64,000 bases of DNA from Streptomyces sp. DT2A-34 (GCF_030499515.1 NZ_JASTWJ010000001.1:3266001-3330000); one strand, 5' to 3'. Shown: positions 50,373 to 60,189, numbered from the stretch's first letter. A program made the numbers and translations. The notes: a model not told the origin generated them from the letters alone.

Positions 50373-51233
50373 ATGCTCAGGCTGGGCAGGCGTGAGTTCG
50401 ACACGCACGAGCCGGTGATCATGGCGATCGTGAACCGGACCCCGGACTCCTTCTACGACCAAGGGGCCACGTTCCGCGACGAGCCCGCCCTCGCGCGCGT
50501 GGAGCAGGCCGTGGCCGAGGGGGCGGCGATCATCGACATCGGTGGGGTCAAGGCCGGGCCGGGGGAAGAGGTGACCGCCGAGGAGGAGGCGCGGCGGACG
50601 GTCGGGTTCGTGGCCGAGGTGCGGCGGCGTTTCCCGGATGTCGTGATCAGCGTGGACACCTGGCGGGCCTCGGTCGGGGCGGCGGTGTGCGAGGCGGGGG
50701 CGGATCTGCTGAACGACGCGTGGGGTGGGGTGGATCCGGGGCTGGCGGAGGTTGCCGCGCGGTACGGGGTGGGGCTGGTGTGTACGCATGCCGGAGGTAC
50801 CGAGCCTCGGACTCGGCCGCATCGGGTGACGTACGACGACGTCATGGCCGACATTCTTCGGGTGACGGTGGGGCTGGCCGAACGGGCGTTGGCGCTGGGG
50901 GTGCCGCGGGAGTCGATCCTGATCGATCCCGGGCACGACTTCGGGAAGAACACGCGGCACAGTCTTGAGGCGACTCGGCGGTTGGGGGAGATGGTCGCGA
51001 CGGGGTGGCCGGTGTTGGTGTCCCTGTCGAACAAGGACTTCGTCGGGGAGACGCTGGACCGGCCGGTGAAGGAGCGGGTGGTGGGGACGCTGGCCACGAC
51101 TGCTGTGTCTGCGTGGTTGGGGGCGCAGGTGTATCGGGTGCATGAGGTGGCGGAGACGCGGCAGGTGCTGGACATGGTCGCGTCGATCGCGGGGCGCCGG
51201 GCGCCGGCGGTGGCGCGGCGGGGGCTGGCGTGA
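50373..51233 (+). CDS. folP2: Dihydropteroate synthase family protein, FolP2 type
   Basis: 286 aa TIM barrel. DHPS landmarks: MAIVNRTPDSFYDQG, DIGGVKAGPGEEV, SVDTWRASV, LLNDAWGG and ILIDPGHDFGKN. True DHPS has DIGGESTRPG at the pterin/PABA site; here it is GGVKAGPG, as in mycobacterial FolP2, which does not act as a normal DHPS. A second paralogue elsewhere probably makes folate. Confidence 0.88.
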   Translation: MLRLGRREFDTHEPVIMAIVNRTPDSFYDQGATFRDEPALARVEQAVAEGAAIIDIGGVKAGPGEEVTAEEEARRTVGFVAEVRRRFPDVVISVDTWRASVGAAVCEAGADLLNDAWGGVDPGLAEVAARYGVGLVCTHAGGTEPRTRPHRVTYDDVMADILRVTVGLAERALALGVPRESILIDPGHDFGKNTRHSLEATRRLGEMVATGWPVLVSLSNKDFVGETLDRPVKERVVGTLATTAVSAWLGAQVYRVHEVAETRQVLDMVASIAGRRAPAVARRGLA

Positions 51234-51576
51234 ACGCCCTTCCTCGCCCCCGCCGCCCCTACCCGTCCCATCCTTAAGGGGCGCTGCCCCTTCGACCCCG
51301 GTCCCTGGGGGCCTGCGGCCCCCAGACCCCCGCTTCGGCCCTGAACGGGCCTCGTCCTCAAACGCCGGACGGGCTGGAATGCCCGGACCGGCGTTGAGAG
51401 GTGCCCCCCGGCGGGTGAGTGGGGGCCAGGGTTGGTGTGGCCTCGTTCTCGAACGCCGGACGGGGCGAGATGCACGGGCCCGTGTCAGGGGGAATCCCTG
51501 GCCGAGGGTGCGAGGGCGGCGGCCCAACAGACCGCCCCTTCCAGCACCCGCCCACCCCTCCCGCTCAAGCCCAGCG
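51234..51576. other. Repeat-filled gap between folP2 and the LOG gene
   Basis: 343 bases between convergent genes, almost wholly repeat: family A copy 2 followed by a truncated copy at 51441-51475. No gene supported. Confidence 0.6.
51245..51403. repeat. Intergenic repeat family A, copy 2
   Basis: Reverse complement of the 23593-23740 copy with few changes: GGGGCGCTGCCCCTTCGAC, the GGGGGCCTGCGGCCCCC palindrome and CTCGTCCTCAAACGCCGGAC all recur in order. Confidence 0.85.
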
Positions 51577-52335
51577 CTAGCGCCCCGCCTCCTTCGACAC
51601 CAGTGCCACCGCCTCCTCCACGTCGTCCGTGACGTGGAACAGGAGCAGGTCCTTCTCCGAGGCCTTGCCCTGGGCGATCAGTGTGTTCTTCAGCCAGTCG
51701 ACGAGGCCGCCCCAGTACTCGCTGCCGAAGAGGACGATCGGGAAGCGGGTGACCTTCTGGGTCTGGACCAGGGTGAGGGCCTCGAAGAGTTCGTCGAGGG
51801 TGCCGAGGCCGCCGGGGAGGACCACGAAGCCCTGGGCGTACTTGACGAACATCATCTTGCGGACGAAGAAGTACCGGAAGTTCAGGCCGATGTCGACGTA
51901 GGGGTTGAGCCCCTGCTCGAAGGGAAGCTCGATGCCGAGGCCGACCGAGATGCCGCCCGCCTCGCACGCGCCCTTGTTCGCCGCCTCCATGGCGCCGGGG
52001 CCGCCGCCCGTGATCACCGCGAAGCCCGCCTCGACCAGGCCTCGGCCGAGGCGGACTCCGGCGTCGTACTCGGGAGAGTCGACCGGTGTGCGGGCCGAGC
52101 CGAAGACGCTGATGGCCGACGGGAGTTCGGCGAGGGTGCCGAAGCCCTCGATGAACTCCGACTGGATGCGCAGGACTCGCCAGGGGTCCGTGTGGACCCA
52201 GTCGGAGGGCCCGCCCGCGTCCAGCAGTCGCTGGTCGGTCGTACTCGCCTTCACCTGGCTCCGCCTTCGGATGACCGGGCCCAGACGCTGCTCCGACGGT
52301 GGCTGCTTCTTCCCCTCGGGGTTGCCGGTAGCCAT
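51577..52335 (-). CDS. TIGR00730 Rossmann-fold protein (LOG-type cytokinin riboside phosphoribohydrolase)
   Basis: 252 aa. LOG motifs GGGPGAMEAANKGA and PGGLGTLDELFE, preceded by SVFGSART. The family cleaves adenosine monophosphate derivatives to free cytokinins or adenine; the mycobacterial orthologue (Rv1205) does so. The N-terminal ~55 residues are an actinobacterial extension. Start MATGNPEG. Confidence 0.9.
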   Translation of the reverse strand: MATGNPEGKKQPPSEQRLGPVIRRRSQVKASTTDQRLLDAGGPSDWVHTDPWRVLRIQSEFIEGFGTLAELPSAISVFGSARTPVDSPEYDAGVRLGRGLVEAGFAVITGGGPGAMEAANKGACEAGGISVGLGIELPFEQGLNPYVDIGLNFRYFFVRKMMFVKYAQGFVVLPGGLGTLDELFEALTLVQTQKVTRFPIVLFGSEYWGGLVDWLKNTLIAQGKASEKDLLLFHVTDDVEEAVALVSKEAGR

Positions 52336-52470
52336 GTGCGCTCCCTCCGCTGCGGGGCCTGCGGGTGTTGCAGGTCGTTCCACCTCAGCGTAGATCCACG
52401 CGGGTTACGGACGGGGGACGTGAGCATGACTGCCATGAAGCGCCGTCCCGGCAACCCTCTGGCCGCACCG

Positions 52471-53550
52471 CTACGCCGTGAGCCACGCCCTCAGCCGCTC
52501 CTCCCCCGCCAGGATCTTCGCCGTCTCGACGCGTTCGTCACGCTTGTGCGCCAAGTGCGGGTTGCCGGGGCCGTAGTTGACCGCCGGGATGCCCAGGGAC
52601 GAGAAGCGGGAGACGTCCGTCCAGCCGTACTTGGGGCGAGCAGTTCCTCCGACCGCCTCCATGAACGCCGCCGCCGCCGGGTGGGACAGCCCCGGCAGCG
52701 CGCCGCCGCTGTGGTCGTCCACCACGAACTCCTCGACCCCGCAGTCGGCGAAGACCTCGTGGACGTGCGCGATGGCCTCCTCCTCCGTACGGTCCGGCGC
52801 ATAGCGGAAGTTGACGGTCACCACGCACTCGTCCGGGATGACGTTGCCGGCCACACCGCCCTTGATGCCGACCGCGTTCAGGCCCTCGCGGTACTCCAGG
52901 CCGTCGATCACCGGGTAGCGCGGTTCGTACGAGGCCAGGCGCGCGAGGATCGGCGCCGCCGCGTGGATCGCGTTCGAGCCCATCCAGCTGCGCGCGGAGT
53001 GGGCGCGCTCGCCCTTGGTCTTGAGCAGGACCCTGAGCGTGCCCTGGCAGCCGCCCTCCACCTCGCCGTCCGACGGCTCGAGGAGGACCGCGAAGTCGCC
53101 CTCCAGCCACTCCGGACGGTTCTCCGCGACGTGCTTGAGGCCGTTGAGGTCCGCGGTCACCTCTTCGTTGTCGTAGAAGACGAAGGTCAGGTCGCGGTTC
53201 GGCGCGGGCACGGTGGCCGCGATGCGGAGCTGGACCGCCACGCCCGACTTCATGTCGCAGGTGCCGCAGCCCCACAGGACGCCGTCCTCGTCCAGCCTCG
53301 ACGGGACGTTGTCCGCGATCGGCACCGTGTCGATGTGACCGGCGAGGATCACGCGCTCGGGCCGCCCCAGGTTCGTACGCGCCACGACGTTGTTGCCGTA
53401 CCGCTCGACCGACAGATGCGGCAGGGCGCGCAGGGCGGCCTCGATGGCGTCAGCGAGGGGTTGCTCGGTGCCGCTGACGGAGGGGAAGTCGACGAGCTGC
53501 GCGGTGAGCCGCGCGGCGTCCAGCGTGAGGTCAAGGGAGGTGTCGGCCAT
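52471..53550 (-). CDS. dapE: Succinyl-diaminopimelate desuccinylase
   Basis: 359 aa, M20 metallopeptidase family: [32 protein letters not shown] with the catalytic Glu and bridging Asp, ERAHSARSW lid, and C-terminal [16 protein letters not shown] supplying the last His ligand. DAP/lysine pathway. Start MADTSLDL. Confidence 0.93.
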   Translation of the reverse strand: MADTSLDLTLDAARLTAQLVDFPSVSGTEQPLADAIEAALRALPHLSVERYGNNVVARTNLGRPERVILAGHIDTVPIADNVPSRLDEDGVLWGCGTCDMKSGVAVQLRIAATVPAPNRDLTFVFYDNEEVTADLNGLKHVAENRPEWLEGDFAVLLEPSDGEVEGGCQGTLRVLLKTKGERAHSARSWMGSNAIHAAAPILARLASYEPRYPVIDGLEYREGLNAVGIKGGVAGNVIPDECVVTVNFRYAPDRTEEEAIAHVHEVFADCGVEEFVVDDHSGGALPGLSHPAAAAFMEAVGGTARPKYGWTDVSRFSSLGIPAVNYGPGNPHLAHKRDERVETAKILAGEERLRAWLTA

Positions 53551-53635
53551 GGTGCCGACCCTAACGCGCCCGGTCGTCGGCCCACTTTCCCCACTCGACC
53601 CATACCCCCCAGTAACCTCGGCTACCTTGTAGGGC

Positions 53636-54610
53636 GTGCCAGCGTCGTCCCCCTCTTCCAAACGTCGTGGCCGCCTCCTGCGTCGCGGGGCGGCCTTCGT
53701 GGTCCTGCTCGCCGTCGCGGGATATCTCGCGGTGCGGTACGTCACCGGAGGCACGGGCGAGCCGGGCTGCGAGGTCGTCTCGGGCAAGGCCGGCGGGGGG
53801 AGGTACGAGTTCACGCCGGAGCAGGCGGTGAACGCGGCGACGATCGCCGCCGTCGGCACCAACCGCGGCCTGCCCGAGCGGGCCGTGACGATCGCGCTCG
53901 CCACCGCCCTGCAGGAGTCGGGACTGCGCAACATCAGTCACGGCGACCGTGACTCCCTGGGCCTGTTCCAGCAGCGGCCCTCGCAGGGCTGGGGCACGGA
54001 GCAGGAGATCCTTGACCCGATCTACTCGGCGGACATCTTCTACGAGCACCTGATCAAGGTCCGCGGCTATACGGAGTTGCCGCTCACCGTCGCCGCGCAG
54101 CGCGTGCAGCGCAGCGGCTTTCCGAAGGCGTACGCCAAGCACGAGCCGGACGCGACGCTGCTCGCCGCCGCACTCACCGGGCGTTCGGCCGCGACGCTGA
54201 CCTGCGAGGGGCGCCCCGGCGCCACACGGACCTCGGGTCCGGACGCTGTACGGGCCGCGCTCCTACGGGACTTCGGGCAGGACACGCTTCAGTCGGCCGC
54301 CGAGGTGGGCGCCCGGAAGGCCACGCCCACGCCCACTCCTACCGTGATCGAGCGCGACGGGCAGACCGTCCTGCTGCCGGTGACCGGAGGCTCCGGTTCC
54401 GGCGCCGGGCGCAGCGTCCGTGAGCGTGGGTGGCAGCTGGCCCACTGGGCCGTGGCCAACGCCTCCGACCTGCGCATCAAGCAGGTGTCGTATGCCGGGC
54501 GGGAGTGGACCGCCGGGAACACCGACAGTCAGTGGCGCGCGACTGCCACCGAGGGCGCCTCGGGGGCGGACAGCGGGCTGGGCTCGGTCCGGATCGTGAC
54601 CGCTCGGTAG
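53636..54610 (+). CDS. Membrane-anchored lysozyme-like cell-wall protein
   Basis: 324 aa. One N-terminal anchor ([16 protein letters not shown]), then a helical domain with [10 protein letters not shown] and [16 protein letters not shown], the glutamate and GLFQ-type pattern of lytic transglycosylase/NLP-linked modules of actinobacteria; a Thr-Pro linker and a C-terminal beta domain follow. Often mislabelled 'heavy metal transporter'. GTG start. Divergent from dapE, a cell-wall precursor gene. Confidence 0.78.
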   Translation: MPASSPSSKRRGRLLRRGAAFVVLLAVAGYLAVRYVTGGTGEPGCEVVSGKAGGGRYEFTPEQAVNAATIAAVGTNRGLPERAVTIALATALQESGLRNISHGDRDSLGLFQQRPSQGWGTEQEILDPIYSADIFYEHLIKVRGYTELPLTVAAQRVQRSGFPKAYAKHEPDATLLAAALTGRSAATLTCEGRPGATRTSGPDAVRAALLRDFGQDTLQSAAEVGARKATPTPTPTVIERDGQTVLLPVTGGSGSGAGRSVRERGWQLAHWAVANASDLRIKQVSYAGREWTAGNTDSQWRATATEGASGADSGLGSVRIVTAR

Positions 54611-55033
54611 ATGGCCCGGTAGGTGGTCAGCAGCCTGCCCAGCAGTCCTCGCGCGGCACCCGTGCGGCAGTTCGGAGCATCACCCGTGCGGGTTACCCGA
54701 GGTGTCGTTCGGCGGCGGTGTGGGCAGGTTTTCGCGCGGTCACCCTCGTATCCGTCAAAAGCCTTGAGAACAAAGGGCTGTAAGGATTCGGCAGGGATTC
54801 GGGCGCGGCTCCGTTTGCCCGTTTTTATCCGCAGGCGATAATGCGACGCATTGCCAACTCTTTACATTGGGGCGCCGCAACCTTCGCGGGCTTCGAGCGG
54901 TAGTCACTGCGTCCGAGCCCGGAGATCAACAGCCAGTCGGTCCACCGGCAGTCGGCCGTAGTGAGTCGGTCAACTGCCGGGCGCGGTCGGACATTTCATC
55001 GTCCTGATCCGACATACCCGTCGAAGGAGCATC
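54611..55033. other. Upstream region of the small secreted protein gene
   Basis: 423 bases, no gene. Holds the promoter at 54814-54842; otherwise nothing recognised. Confidence 0.5.
54814..54842 (+). promoter_or_regulatory. Housekeeping-type promoter candidate
   Basis: TTTGCC, 17 bases, GATAAT (or TTGCCC with 16). Predicted start near 54849, leaving a ~185-base leader before the 55034 gene. Confidence 0.5.
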
Positions 55034-55510
55034 ATGTCCCTCCCCCTGACCCGCCGGATCGCTCGTGCCGCGCTGCTCGTCGCTGCCGGAGCGGCTGCCG
55101 GGGTCGGTGCGGCCGGCTCCGCCAGCGCGGCCCCCGAACTGCCCGACGCCTCGAAGGTCGGCGGGCTGACCGCCCTGGACGGCGCCAGCGTCGTCGACGG
55201 CGCGGCCACGAACGCCACCGGGCTCGCGGGTGGCGCCGTCGACACCGCGGTCGACGGCGCGCTGCCGACCGCGACGAAGGCCGGCGACAAGGTGACCAAG
55301 ACCGGCGGCAAGGCCGCGAAGAAGGCGGTGCCGACCGCGGCCAAGGTCGGCGGCAAGGTTGCGAAGAAGGCGACGCCCGCGGCTCAGGAGACCGCGGGTG
55401 GTGTGGCCGGGTCGGTCGGAAGCGTCCTCGGCGACACGGCCGGTGTGGCCACGACGAGCGGCGTGCCGTCGACCGGCTCGCTGCCGGTGCAGGCGCTTCC
55501 CCTCAGCTGA
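55034..55510 (+). CDS. Small secreted Ala/Lys-rich protein
   Basis: 158 aa. Signal peptide AALLVAAGAAAGVGAAGSASA cleaved about residue 32, then a low-complexity Ala/Val/Gly/Lys chain with KVTKTGGKAAKKAV repeats and no Cys. Nothing supports an enzyme. Strong terminator follows, suggesting high expression. Confidence 0.78.
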   Translation: MSLPLTRRIARAALLVAAGAAAGVGAAGSASAAPELPDASKVGGLTALDGASVVDGAATNATGLAGGAVDTAVDGALPTATKAGDKVTKTGGKAAKKAVPTAAKVGGKVAKKATPAAQETAGGVAGSVGSVLGDTAGVATTSGVPSTGSLPVQALPLS

Positions 55511-55560
55511 CGGTTCGCCGCCGTTCGGCTGCGCGTTCGGCTGCGCCTGGCTTGAGCCGT

Positions 55561-55600
55561 CGACGGGGTCCAGGGAGTTCCCTGGGCCCCGTCGGTTTTT
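55561..55600 (+). terminator. Canonical rho-independent terminator
   Basis: 16-bp stem CGACGGGGTCCAGGGA / TCCCTGGGCCCCGTCG with one G-U pair, 2-base loop, then GTTTTT. Confidence 0.9.
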
Positions 55601-55639
55601 GTGTGCACTACGTGGGCAGGGGCCGGGGCGTGTTTGCGC

Positions 55640-55725
55640 GGTGCCCGGCGCTGCAGGCTGTGCCCACCCGTTCCGCCCTGCGGAACGACTGCCCACAGCG
55701 GCGGTCCAGCGGTGCCAGCGGTGCC
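55640..55725. repeat. Intergenic repeat family C, copy 2
   Basis: Core CGTTCCGC-CCT-GCGGAACG between GGCTGTGCCCACC and CTGCCCACAGCGGCGG; reverse complement of the 30601-30680 copy. Confidence 0.8.
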
Positions 55726-55733
55726 CCTGCGGT

Positions 55734-56852
55734 TTACGCCAAGCGGCGCACCGCTTCGCCCACCCGCTCGTCCGTCGCCGTGAACGCCACGCGTACGTGC
55801 CGGGCGCCCGCCTCGCCGTAGAAGTCGCCCGGGGCCACCAGGATGCCGAGGTCGGCCAGGTGGGAGACCGTGGTCCAGCAGGACTCGTCCCGTGTGGCCC
55901 AGAGGTAGAGGCTGGCCTCGCTGTGCTCGATGCGGAAGCCGTGTGCTTCCAAGGCCCCGCGGAGGGCCTCGCGGCGGGCCGCGTAGCGGTCGCGCTGGAC
56001 GCGGACGTGTTCGTCGTCGCCCAGGGCCGCGATCACCGCCGCCTGGGTCGGCGCCGACGTCATCATGCCGCCGTGCTTGCGGATCTCCAGGAGGGGGGCC
56101 AGGACCGCGGGGTCGCCCGCCAGGAACGCGGCGCGGTAGCCGGCCAGGTTCGAGCGCTTGGAGAGGCTGTGGACGGCGACAATGCCCTCGTACGAGCCGC
56201 CGTTCACGTCCGGGTGCAGGACCGAGACCGGGTCGGCCTCCCAGCCCAGCTCCAGGTAGCACTTGTCGGAGAAGAGCAGGATGCCGTGCTCGCGGGCCCA
56301 CGCCACGATCCGGGTGAGCTCCGCCTTGGACAGCACCTGGCCGGTGGGGTTCGACGGCGAGTTCAGCCAGAGCAGCTTCAGACCCTCGGGGTCCAGCTCC
56401 GTCCCCGCGGCGGTAGCCGCAAATGTCTCCGTGTCGTACACCTCGTAGTCCGCGCGGGCCAGACGGGCGCCCACCTCGTACGTCGGGTACGCCAGCCGCG
56501 GGTAGGCCACCTTGTCGCCGGGGCCGAGGCCCAGCTGGGTGGGGAGCCAGGCGACCAGTTCCTTGGAGCCGACGATGGGAAGCACGTGGCGGTGGGTGAC
56601 CTCGCGGGCGCCCAGGCGGCGCTCCACCCAGCCCGTGATCGCGTCACGCAGTGCCGGGGTGCCCCAGACCGTCGGATAGCCCGGGGAGTCCGCCGCGTCG
56701 ATCAGGGCCTTCTGGATCAGCTCGGGCACGGGGTCGACCGGCGTGCCGACGGAGAGGTCGACGATGCCGTCCGGGTGCGCGGCGGCCGTCTTCTTGTACG
56801 GCTCCAGCTTGTCCCAGGGGAAGGTCGGAAGGCGGTCGGAGACTGCGGACAC
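55734..56852 (-). CDS. dapC: Succinyl-diaminopimelate aminotransferase (bifunctional type)
   Basis: About 372 aa fold-type I PLP enzyme: NSPSNPTG, SDKCYLELGW, and the PLP lysine in HSLSKRSNLAGYR. N-acetyl-LL-DAP/succinyl-DAP aminotransferase of the actinobacterial type; pairs with dapE 2 kb away. GTG start VSAVSDRLPTFPWDKL is preferred; upstream ATG adds a low-complexity N-terminus. Confidence 0.88.
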   Translation of the reverse strand: MSAVSDRLPTFPWDKLEPYKKTAAAHPDGIVDLSVGTPVDPVPELIQKALIDAADSPGYPTVWGTPALRDAITGWVERRLGAREVTHRHVLPIVGSKELVAWLPTQLGLGPGDKVAYPRLAYPTYEVGARLARADYEVYDTETFAATAAGTELDPEGLKLLWLNSPSNPTGQVLSKAELTRIVAWAREHGILLFSDKCYLELGWEADPVSVLHPDVNGGSYEGIVAVHSLSKRSNLAGYRAAFLAGDPAVLAPLLEIRKHGGMMTSAPTQAAVIAALGDDEHVRVQRDRYAARREALRGALEAHGFRIEHSEASLYLWATRDESCWTTVSHLADLGILVAPGDFYGEAGARHVRVAFTATDERVGEAVRRLA

Positions 56853-56928
56853 GGGATCTGGCTCACTTTCTGGTACGGCCGCTGGTACTGCCATGCCACT
56901 GCTCACTGCTCATGGCGGATACGGCAAC

Positions 56929-56979
56929 GCCTCGGTCCCGTACGGCGATCATGGTGATCAGGCCGTACAGGACCGAGGC
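56929..56979 (-). terminator. Terminator after the ferredoxin gene
   Basis: 9-bp stem GCCTCGGTC / GACCGAGGC plus an inner 7-bp GTACGGC / GCCGTAC pair separated by a 2-base mismatch. Confidence 0.65.
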
Positions 56980-57007
56980 GGCACGCTGTGCGGGTCGCCG
57001 GTGGGGA

Positions 57008-57328
57008 TTACTCGGCCTGCGGCGGCAGCGCGGCGATGAAGGGGTGGTCCCGTTCGATCAGGCCCAGCTTGCTGGCGCCGCCGGGGGAGCCGAGCTCGTC
57101 GAAGAACTCGACGTTCGCCTTGTAGTAGTCCTTCCACTCCTCCGGAGTGTCGTCCTCGTAGAAGATCGCCTCGACCGGGCATACCGGCTCACAGGCACCA
57201 CAGTCGACGCATTCGTCCGGGTGGATGTACAAGGACCGCTGGCCCTCGTAGATGCAGTCGACCGGGCACTCCTCGATGCACGCCTTGTCCTTGACGTCGA
57301 CACAAGGCTGCGCGATGACGTAGGTCAC
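57008..57328 (-). CDS. fdxA: 7Fe ferredoxin
   Basis: 106 aa with the two-cluster Cys pattern: CVDVKDKACIEECPVDC (3Fe side) and CVDCGACEPVCPVEAI (4Fe side), plus the C-terminal helix typical of actinobacterial FdxA/FdxC. Electron donor to P450s or dehydrogenases. Co-directional upstream of dapC, same order as in mycobacteria. Confidence 0.92.
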   Translation of the reverse strand: MTYVIAQPCVDVKDKACIEECPVDCIYEGQRSLYIHPDECVDCGACEPVCPVEAIFYEDDTPEEWKDYYKANVEFFDELGSPGGASKLGLIERDHPFIAALPPQAE

Positions 57329-57468
57329 GCTGTCGTTCCTCCTCGATAGGGCGCTGGCGGGCCTCCTCAGGCTCCGCCGCCTGGCGCGCGGGAGCGCGGC
57401 GTCGTCGATGCCCGCCCCTAGTATCTCCGTTCTTGGGCATGATCCGAACAGGAGGGGTGAACTGACCT

Positions 57469-58590
57469 GTGGAAATCTCTGCGACGGGGCGCCTTGAGGT
57501 CCGTGTCACCGCTGCTGACGTGGGTAAACGAGTCTCCGTACGCCGCCTGAACGATCCTGCGCCTCCGGGTGAGAAGTTCACCGACACGGTGGGTGTTCTC
57601 GCATCATGGGACGACGGTGTGCTGCTGATCACACGGAAGAGTGGCGAGACCGTCCGCATCCCGGAAGCGTCGCTGGTCGCGGGCAAGGTGGTGCCCGCCG
57701 CTCCCGCCCGGCGCCGCGGGCCTGCCGCCTCGTACGAGGAGCTGGCGCAGGTCGCCACGCGCGCGTGGCGGCCGGTGGAGAGCGAGCGGCTCGGCGAGTG
57801 GGAGCTGCGGGCCGCGTCCGGCTTCACCCGGCGGGCCAACTCGGTGCTGCCGCTCGGCGACCCCGGGATGCCGCTCCAGGCGGCGCTCGATGTCGTACGG
57901 CGCTGGTACGGCGACCGCGGGCTCCCCGCGTACGTCCAGACCGCGACCGGGGCGAGGGCCTGTCCGGCGGATCAGGCCGGTGCCGCAGATGTGCGTGCCA
58001 GGCCCCGCGACGCCGGCATGATCCGCCGGGCCGGCCCTGAGGGCACGCAGGAGCCGCTGTGCGCGGAGCTGGAGCGGCTGGGGTGGGTGCGGGAGGTGTC
58101 CGCCGAGATGTGGATCGGGGCGTTGGCGCCGGTCGCCGACCGAGCCACCCCGGCCGAGGTGGCCGGGGTGGTGCTGTCCCGGGAGGCGGACGAGGCTTGG
58201 CTTGCCCGGTATCAGCGCAAGGGGGTGAGCGAGGTGGCTCTGGAGGTGCTGAGGAGCGGGCCGTCGGTGTGGTTCGCGACGGTTCCCGGTGCGGGCGGCG
58301 GTGCGCCTGCCGCCATCGGGCGGTGTGTCGTGGACGGGCGGTGGGCCGGGTTCGCCGCCGTGGAGGTCGATCCGGCGCTGCGGCGGCAGGGGCTGGCGAC
58401 CCGGGTGATGGCCGCGCTGGCCCGGCGTGCCCTCGACGAAGGGGCGTCGGCGGCGTGGCTGCAGGTCGAGACGGAGAACGCGGGGGCGCGGGAGATGTAC
58501 GCCCGGATGGGGTTCGCCGCGCATCACGCGTACCACCACTATCGCGAGCCAGGTGCCTGCGGCGGTGAGCCGCGAACCACCGGCTGCTGA
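57469..58590 (+). CDS. GNAT acetyltransferase with N-terminal SH3-like domain
   Basis: 373 aa. Residues 1-75 form a small beta domain (GRLEVRVTAADVGKRVSVRR, DDGVLLITRKSGETVRIPEA). The C-terminal GNAT core has the acetyl-CoA site RRQGLATRVMAALARRAL and YARMGFAAHHAYHHY. GTG start after AGGAGGGG. Substrate unknown; the two-domain layout resembles mycothiol-type and related actinobacterial acetyltransferases. Confidence 0.85.
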   Translation: MEISATGRLEVRVTAADVGKRVSVRRLNDPAPPGEKFTDTVGVLASWDDGVLLITRKSGETVRIPEASLVAGKVVPAAPARRRGPAASYEELAQVATRAWRPVESERLGEWELRAASGFTRRANSVLPLGDPGMPLQAALDVVRRWYGDRGLPAYVQTATGARACPADQAGAADVRARPRDAGMIRRAGPEGTQEPLCAELERLGWVREVSAEMWIGALAPVADRATPAEVAGVVLSREADEAWLARYQRKGVSEVALEVLRSGPSVWFATVPGAGGGAPAAIGRCVVDGRWAGFAAVEVDPALRRQGLATRVMAALARRALDEGASAAWLQVETENAGAREMYARMGFAAHHAYHHYREPGACGGEPRTTGC

Positions 58591-58607
58591 CGGTAGTACC
58601 GATCGCC

Positions 58608-59480
58608 GTGAAAGGGCACGAGCCAGCTATGCGTCCCCCCTACCCCCCACCGCCCGAACGTTCCGCCGAGCTGCGGCGGCGGTTCGCCGAAGAGGCGCGG
58701 TCCGAGCGGCCCGACCTGTCCACGCTGTGTCTGCTGGTGGGGGCCGAGGCGGACGGGGCGCTGGACGAGGCGGGCATGGACGCGGCGCAGGTGGAGCTGG
58801 ACGGGCTGGCGGGGCGGCTGCCGTTCCGGCCCGGAGGGCCGCGGTCGTGGGCGGTCGCTCTGCGGGAGCTGCTCGGGGAGCGGTACGGGTTTCGCGGCTC
58901 CGCCGCGGACTATCAGCGGCTGGAATCGTCGTTGCTGCATCAGGTGCTGGTGCGGCGCAGGGGGCTGCCGATCCTGCTGTCGGTGGTGTGGATGGAGGTG
59001 GCGCGGCGGGCGGGGGCGCCTGTGTACGGGGTCGCTCTGCCGGGACATTTCGTGGTGGGGTTCGGGCCGACTGAGGAGCAGGTGCTCGCCGACCCGTTCG
59101 ACGGGGGGCGGGTGCTGACCGGGAGCGATGCGCAGATGCTGGTGGCGGGGGCCACGGGGGCGCCGCTCCAGCCGTCGATGTTGACGCCGGCCGATCCCTT
59201 GGATGTGGTGCTGCGGATCCTGAACAACATCCGCGCCTGGGCGGCCACCCGGCCCGAGCGGACGGATGTGGGCTTGTGGGCGGTGGAGTTGTCGCTGTTG
59301 CTGCCGTCGCATCCGGCTCGGTTGCGGTTCGAGCGGGCGCAGTTGCTGGTGCAGCGGGGGGACTTCGTCGAGGGGGCGGCGGAGTTGGAGGCATACGCGG
59401 AGTTGATCAGTGTGGTGGATGAGGGGGCGGCGGAACGGGTGCGGGGGCAGGCTCGGGCTGCTCGGGCGATGTTGAACTGA
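58608..59480 (+). CDS. SirB1/transglutaminase-like protein with TPR end
   Basis: 290 aa. SirB1 family pattern: RLESSLLHQVLVRRRGLPILLSVVWMEVARRAG followed by GVALPGHFVVGF with the catalytic-type His, and DPLDVVLRILNNIRAW, then TPR-like helices. GTG 58608 or ATG 58629 both possible; AAAGGG before the latter. Substrate unknown. Confidence 0.82.
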   Translation: MKGHEPAMRPPYPPPPERSAELRRRFAEEARSERPDLSTLCLLVGAEADGALDEAGMDAAQVELDGLAGRLPFRPGGPRSWAVALRELLGERYGFRGSAADYQRLESSLLHQVLVRRRGLPILLSVVWMEVARRAGAPVYGVALPGHFVVGFGPTEEQVLADPFDGGRVLTGSDAQMLVAGATGAPLQPSMLTPADPLDVVLRILNNIRAWAATRPERTDVGLWAVELSLLLPSHPARLRFERAQLLVQRGDFVEGAAELEAYAELISVVDEGAAERVRGQARAARAMLN

Positions 59481-59520
59481 CGGGTGGCCCAATCGCCGTG
59501 GGAGGTTCGGTGATTGCGCG

Positions 59521-59570
59521 GGTGCGGGCGCGTCGTGGTTGCTCGGGCAGTTCCCCGCGCCCCTTGGGGG
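59521..59570. repeat. Shortened family B repeat
   Basis: GGTGCGGGCGCGTCGTGG and TTCCCCGCGCCCCTTGG flank a spacer; related to the ends of family B. It abuts the stop of the response-regulator remnant. Confidence 0.55.
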
Positions 59571-59571
59571 G

Positions 59572-60189
59572 CTACAGCCAGCCCTTTTCTCGTGCGAGCC
59601 GTACCGCCTCCGCCCTGTTCCGTGCCGCCAGTTTCTGGATCGCTGTCGACAGGTAGTTGCGGACCGTGCCCTGTGACAGGTGCAGGGCCGCCGCGAGTTC
59701 GGCGTTCGTGGAGCCGTCCTCCGCTGCTCGCAGTACCTCTCGCTCGCGGTCCGTCAAAGGGTTGGCGCCCTCCGCCAGGGCCGCTGCCGCGAGCGTGGGG
59801 TCGATGACGCGCTCGCCCGCGAGTACCTTCCGTACCGCCTGGGCCAGTTGGGCCGCCGGTGCGTCCTTGACCAGGAAGGCGTCGGCGCCCGACTCCATCG
59901 CGCTGCGGAGGTAGCCGGGGCGGCCGAAGGTGGTGAGGATGACCAGCTTCAGGGCCGGCAGCTCCGCGTGCACGAGGGCCGCCGCCTCGATGCCGGTCGC
60001 GCCGGGCATCTCTATGTCGAGGAGGGCCACGTCCACGTCGTGCGCGCGGGCCGCCGCCAGGACCTCGTCGCCGCGGGCCACCTGGACGACGACCTCGATG
60101 TCGTCCTCCAGGCCGAGCAGGGCGGCCAGGGCCTCGCGGACCATCGACTGGTCCTCGGCCAGGAGAACCTTGATCGTCCGGCTCGTGAC
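59572..60189 (-). pseudogene. NarL/LuxR response regulator with destroyed start codon
   Basis: Receiver (TIKVLLAEDQSMVREAL, phospho-acceptor LLDIEMPG, FLVKDA) and LuxR HTH (LTDREREVLRAAEDG, AALHLSQGTVRNYLS) are intact. In frame before TSRTIKVLL the codon is GTC, not GTG; no usable start precedes the first beta strand. The nearest ATG (60144) would drop the acidic pocket, so the protein should not be functional. Confidence 0.8.

Noticed and set aside
57008..57328. Ferredoxin as part of a P450 cluster
   Set aside because: No P450 or reductase nearby; the neighbours are DAP-pathway genes in the usual actinobacterial order.
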